64,000 bases of DNA from Toxonevra muliebris (lineage: Eukaryota; Arthropoda; Insecta; Diptera; Pallopteridae). Made by a program: the position numbers and the translations under genes. The notes below the pieces were generated by a model that searched no databases, was not told where the DNA came from, and saw nothing but the letters and a program-made list of their open reading frames with translations. The DNA is taken from NCBI GenBank assembly GCA_963691655.1, contig OY829326.1:83755235-83819234 (forward strand), given 5' to 3'. Shown piece by piece: positions 22,561-34,012 of the stretch. Position 1 is the stretch's first letter, and each line of letters opens with the position of its first letter.

Positions 22561-25500
22561 TAGAGAATTTTTTTTTGTGCTTGTTGGAAATGCTTGTATG
22601 TATGTATGTATACGGCATGTATGCATATATGTATGGGCATGCAGGTATGTGCATATGTGTGTGTTTGTGTTTGTTTTCATATTTACACAAAACATTGTTT
22701 TACAATGTAATTTTGCGCGTTTCAGTTTGCGGAGAGTACACAAAATTATATCTTTTGAATAAATTTAGATAAGCATAATATTCAAATTTGGAAATATTCT
22801 ATTTTTTTGAAAACAAAAGCAACAACAAACAAACAACCAGAAAAAAGATGGTAGGTAATTTATAATTTAAAATGGCGTTTTAATGCTAAAATGTTATGTT
22901 ATTTGGTTGTCGCTACAATATACGAAAACAATAAGCGGGTAACTCACCTATGAATGTAATAAAAATGTGTAATTTATATGCGTGCCACCTGCAAAAAAGC
23001 GAAACGGAAAAAATAGAGATTACATATTTTCATTTCAATTTAATTTTATTTTCTTAATATCAAAAACATTTTTTATGTGTATGTGTGTATGTGTTTGTAT
23101 TATTTATTTAGTGAAATGAAACAATTTAATAATTAATATATTAATTTCAGCTGTAAAATCAGTACAGTCAGTATGCATACGTGTACATAAATACCAAAAT
23201 ATTAGTGCGAGCAAGTATTACATAATTCAATTATAGAAACAACAACAACAGCGACAATAACAGCACTAGTAAGAATTGCATATTGATATCTATTGGCAAT
23301 AGTGTGAACCTCCCACAACTCCCGCATTCACAAACACATCCACATTTTGACTGCCCAGCAGTATATGCGAACACACACACACACAGACACCCACTCACAC
23401 GCATATGCTACGCATTCAACTCATTCGCTCATTCATTGAATCGCATATGCTTAACAAATTGTTGGGCGTGGTGTTGAATTGAATGTTGTCCTTAGTTTGC
23501 TCTCCGTAATTCCGTATATCGGAACTTCATTTTATATTCCAATCAAATCACGCAAATTGGGCCAAAGTGATTTCGCAAATCATGAAATTATTTGCGTTTG
23601 AGCACGCGTGGGAATATTTATGTAAATTTCGTTTGATAAAATTCATATACATACCATACTTACATATCTGCATATACATATATAATCGCATATATTATTA
23701 AATTTATAAGTAACAAATTTATCACTTACACACACACACACACACACATATATATACCCGTCAATTTCAGCAATAGCAAATAAGTGATATCACTTAAATG
23801 CTATTTTTATGAGTTTTTATGTAAGCGACGTTTAAATTGTCTGTCTATCAGTGTGTGTGCATATAATGTTTGCGTGTGTGTGTATAAGTTAAGACCAACC
23901 AAAGGTATTCCAGCACATTAAATACTTTTCCAATGCATTTTCATATGATTTCTTGTTACAACGAAACAAAAACAAAGTGTGCAATATGCAATAAAAATCT
24001 CCTCAAATGCGGGATGCATCGTAAATAATCGCCTTTGGTATTCATTGTCTATGCTGAACCCTTTTCCTCTAAAAATAAATGGGCTTTTATTAAATAAATA
24101 AATTAATATTGTAGTAATTGTTGCCAATAAAAATTTAATGCTTTGGAATTGTATTTGAAATAGATTAATTTATGTGACTATCAGGGCTGCCATGACTCAA
24201 TGGAATTTCGATAGATTTGAGAGTGGAAATTCCAGAAAAAAGTAAGAGGAAGAGGTTTTAGAAAACTTGGAAATGAGAAAAATTAATATTTTCCTTTAGG
24301 AACTTAAGAAATGAGTATTGCAAACTGCCACTGATTTACAGCCATGACGCGCTATTGTAATTTAAGCTTAACTGTCACTGCTGACTCCTATATTTTTTCC
24401 TCTCTATATACTTTCGATTATCCAGCTAGCTTCACTCCTTGCTCTTGTAGCAAAAATTCCCGAAAAAGCTTCAGCGTTCAGGTACCAACTAGAACTCATT
24501 CCAATTAGTGACTTGGAGAACTCTGTATAGAAAACATTTGTATGTACGAGTATATCAAATAGAGTGGATCGCCATTAATCGCACTTTGTACATTCATTTT
24601 TGAAAAGTGGGTATAAGCGCGAAAAAGTTGCAAAAAACCCCGCCATGGAAATTTTGCGTGAAATTAATTCTAGATGTACATTATTATAGTTGAGTTCACA
24701 TTTTTAAATTTTTTTGATTGATTTTATCCTTCTTAATGAACGTTTTTGCCAAAGTGACGCAACAGTGTATATAGTATAGGCAGGTCATATGGCCGTTTCG
24801 GAATCCACCACGATTCCTCATGAATTATCTTAGTGATGGTTCTTTTAACTATTTCAAAATCGTATATGTGTTACTTAAATTCTACTTGTTGAAACTAATA
24901 AGAGATTTAACATATTAGTTGAAGCGAAGGATTTATGTAAAAAAAATATAATGGCGTTTTTGGGCTGCAAAACGAATGGTAGATAGCAATTGACTACAAT
25001 AAATTCATATACGAAGTGGGGTTGCCATTTTAATACGTTCAAAAGTGAGACTCTGACCCCTATTGTTCCTGCCCAGAGTATTTAACATCATATCTTCTAC
25101 CGAACTGGTTTGATAGTGCCCCGCAATATGTTCATCATGCCAGATTTCATTTAATTCGAGTCGGTTACTAACATGCTCTTCTAAACAAAAAATCTCTTCT
25201 GCGGCTTAAATTTTTCGTACGCTCTCTTTTGTAAATCTTGTTTAATTTTTGCAGATAATACAGTTTTCAAACAGTAAAATCAATTTGAATGCATGATTAA
25301 TGGACTCGAAGCTTTCTGGGGCAGACAAAAAGCTCTCTTGAGATAAATCGAATTGGCAGCGAAACCAAGGCAAATTTTCGGAAAAAATTTGGGCTGAAAG
25401 TAGCCCAAATTGACATTTAGCACTTAGAGCATCTCAAAATTTTGCGTCCAGATACTGATTGAGTATCAAAAATTCAATGGGACTTTGATTCATGGGCTTG

Positions 25501-26345
25501 GCACAATCCAAAATTTCACTAGCCTTGGCAAAAATGTCGCGTTTAACCCTAGGCGGCACTTCTTATTTTTTATGCACTTAGGTTTTTTAACTCAATGCCA
25601 ATTAATCCTCATATAAGAAATTCTGATTTTATTAAACACTTTATTATTTATTCAAAATTATTGTTTCATTTTTTTAGTGCTTTTTATTACTTAAAAACAA
25701 AATTTATTAATCTATGTTTTTTTCTGTTAACTGAAGAAGTTTCGGGTCTCCTTATTCTTGTCCTGAATTCAAGCAAGTTGAAAGCTATTATTAACTTTTT
25801 ATATTTAGTTAAAAAAAAATGTACATAAAAATAAAATCTTTTTCGTATAATAATTTTATTTGAAAACAAAGTGTAATTTAATCTTTAGGAGAAGTTTTGC
25901 ATTTTTTTATGGTTAGATCTGCGAAAGCAGTGTTCAAAAATACAGCACTCAGACAAATTTTACATCCATTGTACTACTATATTCTGAGTTCCCTTTTGCC
26001 TTTCTTTTAATCGAACTGATTTATTAATAAATTTAAGTAGATTCTGCGGTGTTAAAAAGCTTAGGAATTCGCCTCTCAACACTCCAGTGCCAAATATGCT
26101 AATTCTGGTCCGACAGAAAGCGAGGCAGACACTAAAAAAGTTCACATTCTTCCTCTGAATCATAGGCAATGCCGTTCAGTGCAAAAGTCGTGTAAGTCAA
26201 TAACTTTTTAGCAATATAGTGGTTTTGTAGAAGTGCTGTAAAAAATGGAGTCCTTATGAAATGTATTTTCTCACCACAAAATCAACCTTATAAAATACTG
26301 TTGAACCTAGGCTTGGACCACATTTAGCAGGAAATTGAAAGAGAT
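22561..26345. other. Long non-coding stretch, no gene recognised
   Basis: About 3.8 kb. A GTAT tetranucleotide run lies near 22,594-22,612 and a (CA)n run at 23,730-23,748. The open frames (23,283-23,477, 23,918-24,127, 25,595-25,828 and others) match nothing. The part at 22,870-23,620 looks like unique fly intronic DNA with CAACAA and CA repeats. Confidence 0.5.
23730..23748. repeat. (CA)n microsatellite
   Basis: About nine CA units followed by TATATATA. Confidence 0.9.
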
Positions 26346-26362
26346 TAAAGTTTTTCTGGTTA

Positions 26363-26700
26363 TTATGGCGAATATGCAAATTGTACCAAAATTGACTGAC
26401 ACCACTTTTGCACGCAATGGCTCATATAAGTAATCTTACAAAATCTTTCTGTTAAGTAATAAAATTCTGTGCCCAAGAAACCAGTTTCCGAACCCTTTCT
26501 GGTCAGAAGGTTAGCGCATTCATTTCCTGCGATTCCTGAGTGTCCAGGGACCCATATCAACAGCAAGCTGTTATGTTTTCCAACAAAATCAAGCCTGGAT
26601 TTACAATGCATAACCAGTTTAGATGTAGTTAGAGGATTAAGCAAGGATGTAAGTGGAGCGGGAAAGTTAACATCTGATGTCAGTAGTAATTAGGTAATTT
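26363..26700 (-). mobile_element. LINE fragment: RNase H domain
   Basis: The minus-strand frame 26,363-26,644 contains LLLIWVPGHSGIAGNE and then CANLLTRKGSE, the signature end of the RNase H domain carried by jockey/R1/I-type non-LTR retrotransposons. The normal GNExAD motif reads GNECAN here, so a catalytic Asp is lost. Upstream reverse transcriptase sequence is not detected nearby. This is an isolated, inactive fragment. Confidence 0.85.
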
Positions 26701-26781
26701 GTTTTTTTTAGTTTGCCAACTTTTAAGGTTAACATTATCGAGTTTAAGTTGGCAACATTGGGGAATTTTTGATTGGATGGT

Positions 26782-27055
26782 TTCATGGGCCTAGTCTAGT
26801 GGGTAGTGCGCAAAACTTTCATTCGGGAGCTCCGGGTTCGATTCCCGTTTTCGTCTGGTGGTTAATCATAATCTTCTTATATTCACTATCAGTACGAAGT
26901 GTATTAGAATTATAAGAAAGTGCACAAGTACACATCTTGGTAGGTAATGGCACCAAGCTGATAAAAAACGTTAAACTGTAGGTCCAACTATCTAGTATCA
27001 CAATAGGCCGTTCAGGCCTAAGTGTGTCTCTCGATAGCCACTCCAACCTAACCAA
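26782..27055 (+). mobile_element. tRNA-derived SINE, near-complete copy
   Basis: The head has an A-box-like CCTAGTCTAGTGGGTAGTGC (about 26,790) and a strong B box GGGTTCGATTCCC (26,833-26,845). The body, from CTTATATTCACTATC onward through TACACATCTTGGTAGG, AAACTGTAGGTCCAAC, GGCCGTTCAGGCCTAAG and TGTGTCTCTCG, is shared in the same order with the copy at 31,950-32,228. Transcription by RNA polymerase III and LINE-driven copying are family knowledge. No autonomous partner was identified. Confidence 0.85.
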
Positions 27056-27431
27056 CTTAACCTTTATATATTATAGTATAATAGGACAATAATGTGTAAT
27101 AATTTTCCTGGGCAAAAATCGTCAAAAGCAGAAGAGGTATAAAAAGCTAATTCGAGATATATTTGGGGATTTTATTTATGAGGATTTCGGCTCATTTCGG
27201 ATTTCGGAGGCTCAAAATTCCTAAAAAAAAACCAAAGCGCAAAATCCCCAAGCACAAAATCTTCTTAATCTTTGCACAAAACCATATTTTTGGATTAAGT
27301 TCTACATAATTATGGGGATTTTGTGCCAGGAGATTTTGGACTTTCAACTGTTGTCGCTAAGTGATGAGCCTTTGGGTCGTGAATATGCGACAGTATTATG
27401 AAATAAATAACAAGAAAATGAACGTACGGTA
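27056..27431. other. Non-coding gap with a short inverted repeat
   Basis: CAAAATCCCCA (about 27,240) and TGGGGATTTTG (about 27,313) form an inverted pair about 65 bp apart. No gene is recognised. Confidence 0.45.
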
Positions 27432-27903
27432 TAAAAAAAGTGATATTAGCTGCGTTTTATTCGCCACTTGCTTTTAGCTATGTATAACTAGCAGCGATAA
27501 TTGTATAGAAAAATAACCACAAAAGAGATAACACGTACAATTATAGCTGTTATATACACTTAACAAGTAGTTTAACTCCATCAAATTCTATTGTGAACTG
27601 CCAATAGTAAAAGAAGAAGCATGCCAGTTTGGCAAAAAACAAAAAAAGGAAAAGATTCGAAATGTCTGCCGGTGAAAATAAAATAAAATCATTTTTAAAT
27701 TTTCTTATGAAGAGTAAAAACTAAAAACAATACCCAAGATTAACCGATATGACTGGGATCCATTAAAATGCTTCACCTCTAGCTGCTAAGCCATTTCATT
27801 GTGAAAAACAATATAACGAAGAAGAGCCTTAACAATTTGTTAATTTTATTCGCACATGTTAAACTAGCTGGCGAACAAAACGCAGCTATTTTCACTTTTT
27901 TTG
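27432..27903. mobile_element. Non-autonomous element with about 34-bp terminal inverted repeats
   Basis: AAAAAAAGTGATATTAGCTG followed by CGTTTTATTCGCCA (27,432-27,465) matches the reverse complement of 27,870-27,903 with about three mismatches. The length is about 472 bp without coding capacity. The true ends may lie a little outside, as matching weakens in the poly-A edges. No target duplication is assigned. Confidence 0.62.
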
Positions 27904-28099
27904 TAAGACAGTGGTAATAATGAAACAATTAATGAAGGCGTAAGATAACGGAACAAGTTTTGTTTTTATTTTTACGAATAGGTAGATGCAAACAAGCAAT
28001 TATTGTAAAAAAATAACAGTTGCAAATAAGAATCAGGACGCGAGTTCGTTAGGAATACCGAAGTTACAAATTGCCTAAGCTATCAGCTGTCAGGTAATA

Positions 28100-28783
28100 C
28101 TATGTTCGCACTGAGCCGACATTACGTAGTTTCGGCGAATGGTATCAAATGAAATTGCAATCGTTCGCATTGTGAAGCTGGTTTCGATTACGGTTTCGTT
28201 TAACAGTTCATTGTTTATTTCTTGTTGTGAAATTGCGGCGACTAATATAATTATTGCTAAATATTTCGGTCTCAACCATTTGAATACGAAGAGAATCAAA
28301 ATAACAAATGAAATATTTAACAAAAATATTTAGCATTATGTATCTTTTTTCACTTCAAATCCCGTCACTATGCAGCCTTGCTGCCGCAGCTCCTCCGCCA
28401 TTTGTTCATATGTATGACCTTTTTTTTTGTCCTACGCAGCTCATCAATCTTTTCTGCCCATCCCTCGGCTATGAACTCCTCTCCCGTGCACTCCACGAAT
28501 TTCTTTTTTTTTTAATATTTTCATTTCTCCAGATTAATCAAGTTGTATCCTAATCAAAATAGAAATGTCAGAGGAAATTAATTTCAATATTAATTTTAGT
28601 GAACGCATTCAGGGTTGCATTAGATTTTTTGCTCGGTTTCGCCGCAGTGTCGTTGAAACCACCACATTTCCGTGGTTTCGTTTGACATATTTTTATATGC
28701 CGAAATTGAGCATTTTAACGCCGTTTAAGCCGAAACCATGCAAATGATCAAAACTACGCAATTTCGACTCAATGAGAACATAG
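28100..28783. mobile_element. Non-autonomous element with about 33-bp terminal inverted repeats
   Basis: CTATGTTCGCACTGAGCCGA then CATTACGTAGTTT (28,100-28,132) mirrors 28,751-28,783 (CTATGTTCTCATTGAGTCGA, AATTGCGTAGTTT when reversed), with about five mismatches in 33. The total is 684 bp. Small open frames inside (28,090-28,323 minus and 28,308-28,553 plus) carry no transposase motif. The target duplication could not be decided from the flanks. Confidence 0.68.
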
Positions 28784-31305
28784 GTTAAGACCGAGTTGAC
28801 ATTATCGAGCAAATTATCGCCTATTTATTTATAACCTCTTCAGTGTCCAAGGTCACATATTTTTTACAAGTTTTTGTGTATTTTTTAATTTTTGAATTTA
28901 TTTTATTTATTTTTCTTAAACTCGAAAGGAATTACGAGAAAACATTATTCTTATTTAGTTTTCTTATTTTACTAGATCTCAAGAAAAATAATCACAAAAA
29001 ATTAAAAAAATTAAATAATACACAAAACCGTGAGTCACATCTGTGTACTTTTTCAGTTTGGGTTTGAGTTTTTTCAAAACTTGTGGCAAATGACATTTGG
29101 GGGTTTGGTTTCTGGGGATTTCAAGCCTTTTCCCTTTACCGAAGTGAGAGCAGTCGATTTTTCATAAAACTATGCTCCCACAATTAGTTGACTAAGGAGT
29201 GCGAATATGAACTCGCATTATCAATATAATTTAATTTGAATTTAGGTTAGTTAACTAATTGTAGAAAATCATAAACATATTGTATATTAATACATAAGTA
29301 CACATATAAGTCAAGTATGCATGTACATGTGTAGGTACAAATGCGGGGGCATTCAAAATTTAATATCCAAATTATGTGTAAAGACTTTGTGGTGTTTCTG
29401 CTACTTGAATATAATCAAAAAAAAAAAAAAAAAAGATGAAATATGGTGATGATGATGGCATCATTGCTACTACCAGCGGAAATAAACATGTAGTGAATAG
29501 ACGGCGATAATTGTCAAGCTATTTTACGCACTTACGACGTGCACAAGCTCAATATGGCAGAGTGTGAATGAGTAACTAGTTTACTGATTAGTATAATGAA
29601 TCGATACACTTATGTACATGCATGTGCATACATATCAATATTGCCATAATAAATTATTGTATTGAAGTAAATATTAAGAAAAAAATTCAAATGATGTAGT
29701 CATTTTTATTTATGTACATACATGGATACTAGGGATCTACATTGACTCAAGAGCTTCATTGAAGTGCTCTCGTTTATAATGTTCCGGAATAGAAGTTAAT
29801 GTTGTTGCAAAGCATTTGCTGCAGTTGGCGTTGTATGACATATTCGTATGTATTTATATTATTGTATGTAGTAGTATTAAGTCAACAATAAAAAAAGAAA
29901 CAACTGCATGAACAATATGATCAAAAATGTATGTACATATTGACTTGTCGGATGAGAAATGGAAGCAGAATGTGGTGGCAGTCATGGAGCTTATATGGGT
30001 GGATGAGTAAATGTTGTCATTTCGAATAAAAATAAATGTTTAAATAAAAAGTTTGCTTTTTCTCTTGTTGTTGCTGTTGTTTTGTAGTTTATTTGTATGC
30101 TTGTGTATGTGACTATATAGTTTTTGCTCATTACCAGGGAATCAGACGGGATTGCATCTTCTCAATGCAATGCAAACAAAATAAAAATAAAAATACATAA
30201 AGTACAACAGAACAGCATCAGAAGCATCAGCAGCAAAAGCAAAAGTAGCAATAGCAAATACGAGATGTCATTCACTGTTTTTATTGCTAGCATTGTTATT
30301 GTTGCTGTAGATGTTGATGTTGGTGCTGATGTTGATGTTGCTGCTGCTGTCGGCCGCTGTTTTTTCTTTCTGCATTCACATTTTCCTCTCATTACAAATC
30401 CAAATAGAACAAAAAGTCTGAGAAAATGAAGTACATAAGCACTCCAAAATAAAACAAAGTAGCATGAAGCGAGCATAAAAAGTATGATTCCTATTACAAG
30501 AGAGATTGCAGTGGCATTTCGTTGGTTCATTTTTCTGTCCGTCTGTTCATTGTTAGGAAAGTGGCAGTGACAGTGGCGGGCAGCAGGGATGCTGAACTCC
30601 AACGACGTGTCGCATCTGTCGCTCACTCGCTCTATTGCTAGCCAGCACCGTAGCTAGCTAGCCACCATACTATTACGGTGATGAGTGGTTAGCTCTTCAC
30701 CGTTGTGGCCCCTGGAGCAACTTCTTTGTATCGTGCAATTCCATTTGATTTGAGAAAGTTATGTTGCAATGGTGTATTTTATTATTAACGACCACAACTA
30801 CGTCAAATATTGTTATTGTTTTCATTTTTTCCTTGCTTTTTTTTGTTTGCTTTTACTTATCAAGTAGGAATAAATGAGTGCTAGATGAGTGGCTGGTTAA
30901 GAGAACAGCAACAATAACAATAGCAACGACAACGAAATATTTATGTAAAATTCACATCAAAGCAACAACAACAACTACAAAAAATGGCAACAGCAAAAAG
31001 TGCGGGGAAAATGCAACAGCAACAAATGCAGAAAGAAAAACTCCTTAATTTTGTTTGGGCATTAGCTGCATTCATTACGAGGGAAAAATACTTATAAAAT
31101 AATCGCCATCCACGTCTCGTTGAACTCTTCTAGCATTCATTTTCTGTTGCAATATAATATTTCTTGCTTATTATATAAATACTTTTTTTTTTGTTATTAA
31201 AAAATGAGTATACAGATTTTAATTTAGCTCCTTTTTTGGGGGCGCAAAAGTCCATGGAGAGCCTAGAGCGAGTATCCATTTAAGTTGTGTGAGTTATATT
31301 TGTAC
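28784..31305. other. Non-coding stretch with a simple-repeat island
   Basis: The A tract at 29,419-29,435 and the GTTGATGTTG/GCTGCTGCTG repeat at 30,296-30,351 are the main features. Open frames on both strands at 30,124-30,626 are produced by these trinucleotides. The part at about 29,900-31,130 looks like unique intronic DNA with CAACAACAA runs. Confidence 0.45.
30296..30351. repeat. GTTGATGTTG / GCTGCTG trinucleotide tract
   Basis: Imperfect TTG/GAT/CTG triplets over about 55 bp. They give poly-Leu-like or Thr/Ser/Ala-rich translations on either strand. Confidence 0.8.
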
Positions 31306-31312
31306 CAAGGAA

Positions 31313-31372
31313 TGAAACCGGAACTGGAACCGAAACCAAAACACTTGACAAAACCGAAACCGGAACGTTATA
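31313..31372. repeat. Short GAAACCG repeat
   Basis: GAAACCG, GGAACTG, GGAACCG and GAAACCA units repeat over about 60 bp. A separate perfect 9-bp tandem (TCGAAATAG, almost three units) lies at 31,610-31,634. Confidence 0.65.
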
Positions 31373-31949
31373 TTGATTCGGTTGCATTCCTTGATTTATA
31401 ACAATGATGGAAAAGTAGGTACAATTGTACCTTTTTCCGAGTTTTTCAAACAACAAGGTAACAATGTAATAAGTAAATACCTACTAAATTATACATAACT
31501 TGCGAAAGTACTGTATTGGCCAATTCTAAAGCTTGCTGCTCTGTTATTGGTGTTTATAACGGGGAAATATAACACACAAATAATTTTCCAAATTGAATGT
31601 TTATTGGTGTCGAAATAGTCGAAATAGTCGAAATCATTTTGACCTTACTAATAAACATTATCCAAGTTACAAAGTTAAAAGTTAGTTAGATATTGTCAGA
31701 TTTCAAAAGTTTGTTTTCCCCTTGTGTTCACGTGAATGATTAAAAAGTTTTCTCCGATACTTTCCGATTGGTCGTATCGCAAAAAAGTTATTTCTCCTGA
31801 TTAATTCCGTGACTCACGGTATATAAATATGTGCTACAATAATTTAACCTAAAGACTAATTAGATGTAATTTCAATACTAACAGTTTTATTTATTTTGTA
31901 GAATAAATAAATAAGAATGAACTACAATAGTATTTTAGCTTTATTCATA

Positions 31950-32228
31950 ACACAGTTGACGACTGTTTACGGGAGATTGCGGGTTCGATTCCCTTTTTGT
32001 TTTATTCCAATAACTTTCTTATATTCACTATCCAATATGAAGTGAATGAGAATAATAATAAAGTATACAAGTACAAATCTTGATAGGCGATGGCAAAACT
32101 ACCAAAAAACAAATTGCCATACAGCCGTTCGGAACCAGAGTTAAACTGTAGGCCCAACCATGCGGTATCATAATGGGCCGTTCTGGCCTAAGCGTGTCTC
32201 TCGGCAGCCATTACAAAAAAAAAAAAAC
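31950..32228 (+). mobile_element. tRNA-derived SINE with poly-A tail
   Basis: The B box GGGTTCGATTCCC at 31,981-31,993 is intact; the A box is degraded. The body matches the SINE at 26,782-27,055 block by block: CTTATATTCACTATC, TACAAATCTTGATAGG, AAACTGTAGGCCCAACC, GGGCCGTTCTGGCCTAAG and GTGTCTCTCGGCAGCCA. It ends in an A tract (32,215-32,227), the expected 3' tail. Between the blocks it holds extra sequence absent from the other copy. Confidence 0.87.
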
Positions 32229-33930
32229 AGCCGTAGTCGGAAAATGTATCAACGGTTTCTACTTCGCTTTAACTCTTTATTGCTTATAGTATCATAATCT
32301 AAAATGTTTAAATATTTAATTTTTTTTCTGAAGAACCGTTGGAAGCAACCCACAAGAATGTTAATAACCATCGACTGTAAAATGGGTCGGGAAGATACCA
32401 ACAAAGACACACATTTATTGATATGCACGGATCCAGTAATTTCGTCTTAAAGAAAAATTAAGCCGAAATGTAATTCATCAATGGGTTCTGATTAACAAAC
32501 GCAACATTACATTGCCAGGATGAAAAAATATAATAATGGAGACATATTTTCATCATTAATAAGTTCCTCATCTGAAAAATATTCAGGTTTTAAGGCTGTT
32601 GCCGCAGAATAAAAATAAATGCTTAAAATTATAATTCACTTGTACTTAACTCACTTTAAGTAGTACTGAGCAGTATTTTAAATTAGTTACTATGCGAACG
32701 AATCCGGATCCATTTAGGCGCCCATACGCACGAAACGCACATCCTCATGTCGTACGGATTTGTTGATCGATTCAGATGGTTTCTGGAATGCCCTGATAAC
32801 ACGCCCATTTGAGAGAATAAATCCATATTTAGTCTTTGTCTAGAGATTATCACCAACTCGTTAGTTGCTATTTAGACAATAAAGTTTAGCCATAAACAAA
32901 AAGATGTTATTAAAGAAAGCGAAACATTTTGGATACTACTTAATTACCGATAATTTTACGATATTACAGTTCCTGATTGTTCCCTGATACTTCGCATTGA
33001 TGATACATGCATCCAAAATTACACCATATACATATGTATGTCAACGATTGATCTTTAATATTATGTAGAGTTTACATAATATTCTAATTTTAGTATATTT
33101 AAATGGAATTATCATTTCTTCGAGATCAGTTTACTATCATATTAGAGTTCTGCAAGAAAAACGTTTCGTGGGATATTTCGTCAAGACCTTCAATTGCCAG
33201 CGAATTGTGCTTAATTGAAACTGATATTTTTTCAAAATCGGCGAAAAATATTCGTGTAGAGCAACTAAAAGATGGAGAGCTAGCAAGCGTTTTCAATTGT
33301 TTTGACTCGATGGGAACTGAAGAGGCAGAAATTATACCTAAGAAATTCGCACACAATGATCGTCGTCATAATTTCCTGCAAATCTATTATTATTTTGAAA
33401 TAAATTCACTTAACAGCGATGCTAATTTCTAAATTTTTGGAAAATTTATGAAAAACACTAATTATCATGATTTCATGTATTTTATTAGCAACATTATGCA
33501 TTTATTTATTTATTTTTTTATTTGTAATAAAAAACGTTGTTCCTAGATTTTTTCAAGTAAATTAATGTGAGATTGTTTGAGGAACCTCAATCAACTATTT
33601 AAGGGCCTCATCATGAAAATCTTTTTGTATGTAGAAGATGAGATAACGTAATTACGGAACTTATCAGGCAAGAAGAGATAAACAAGAGGCAAGGTTATAG
33701 GTTGCTGCTTATTCAAAAATAACATATTTAACAGTAATAATAATGCGCCGCTGGTTTCATTTTGAAAAGAAACGCAAAAACGGGATACAAAGACGTTTCT
33801 TCTTTCTTTTTAAGGCACAGCAGGTCGAGGAGAGCCTAGACCGAGCTTTTCCCTTTTCGCATTAGGCAATAATTATCTACTCTTGGAGGCGCAGTATAAA
33901 AAAATTTTTATTTTCTATTTTTTGATTTTT
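32229..33930. other. Non-coding stretch with one balanced small frame
   Basis: No family is recognised. The region 32,690-32,820 is less AT-rich. A 109-residue frame at 33,103-33,432 is described separately. Confidence 0.45.
33103..33432 (+). CDS. Possible small hypothetical protein, unassigned
   Basis: An ATG at 33,103 opens 109 residues of mixed, not obviously low-complexity composition (MELSFLRDQF at the start, a segment with FNCFDSMGTEEAE). No signal peptide, membrane segment or known domain is seen. The opposite strand is also open for 76 codons (33,126-33,356), which weakens the case. No splice sites or poly-A signal were verified. It may be chance or a remnant of a repeat-encoded protein. 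Confidence 0.18.
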   Translation: MELSFLRDQFTIILEFCKKNVSWDISSRPSIASELCLIETDIFSKSAKNIRVEQLKDGELASVFNCFDSMGTEEAEIIPKKFAHNDRRHNFLQIYYYFEINSLNSDANF

Positions 33931-33935
33931 CAGCC

Positions 33936-34012
33936 TGCAGCGATTTGAACCCGGGCATCACTGCGTGAATCAATTCAACACACCAACCACTAGGCTACGG
34001 CGATCAAGAGAC
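33936..34012 (-). mobile_element. tRNA-derived SINE head
   Basis: On the minus strand TAGCCTAGTGGTTGGTGTG (within 33,977-33,998) is the A-box region and GGGTTCAAATC (33,942-33,952) the B box. The A box differs by one base from that of the copy at 5,031, showing a shared family. The 3' body towards 33,800 is AT-rich. Confidence 0.68.

Noticed and set aside
30162..30626. 154-codon minus-strand open frame with poly-Leu and Thr/Ser runs.
   Set aside because: Starts at a non-ATG codon and is driven by trinucleotide repeats; the plus strand is also open.
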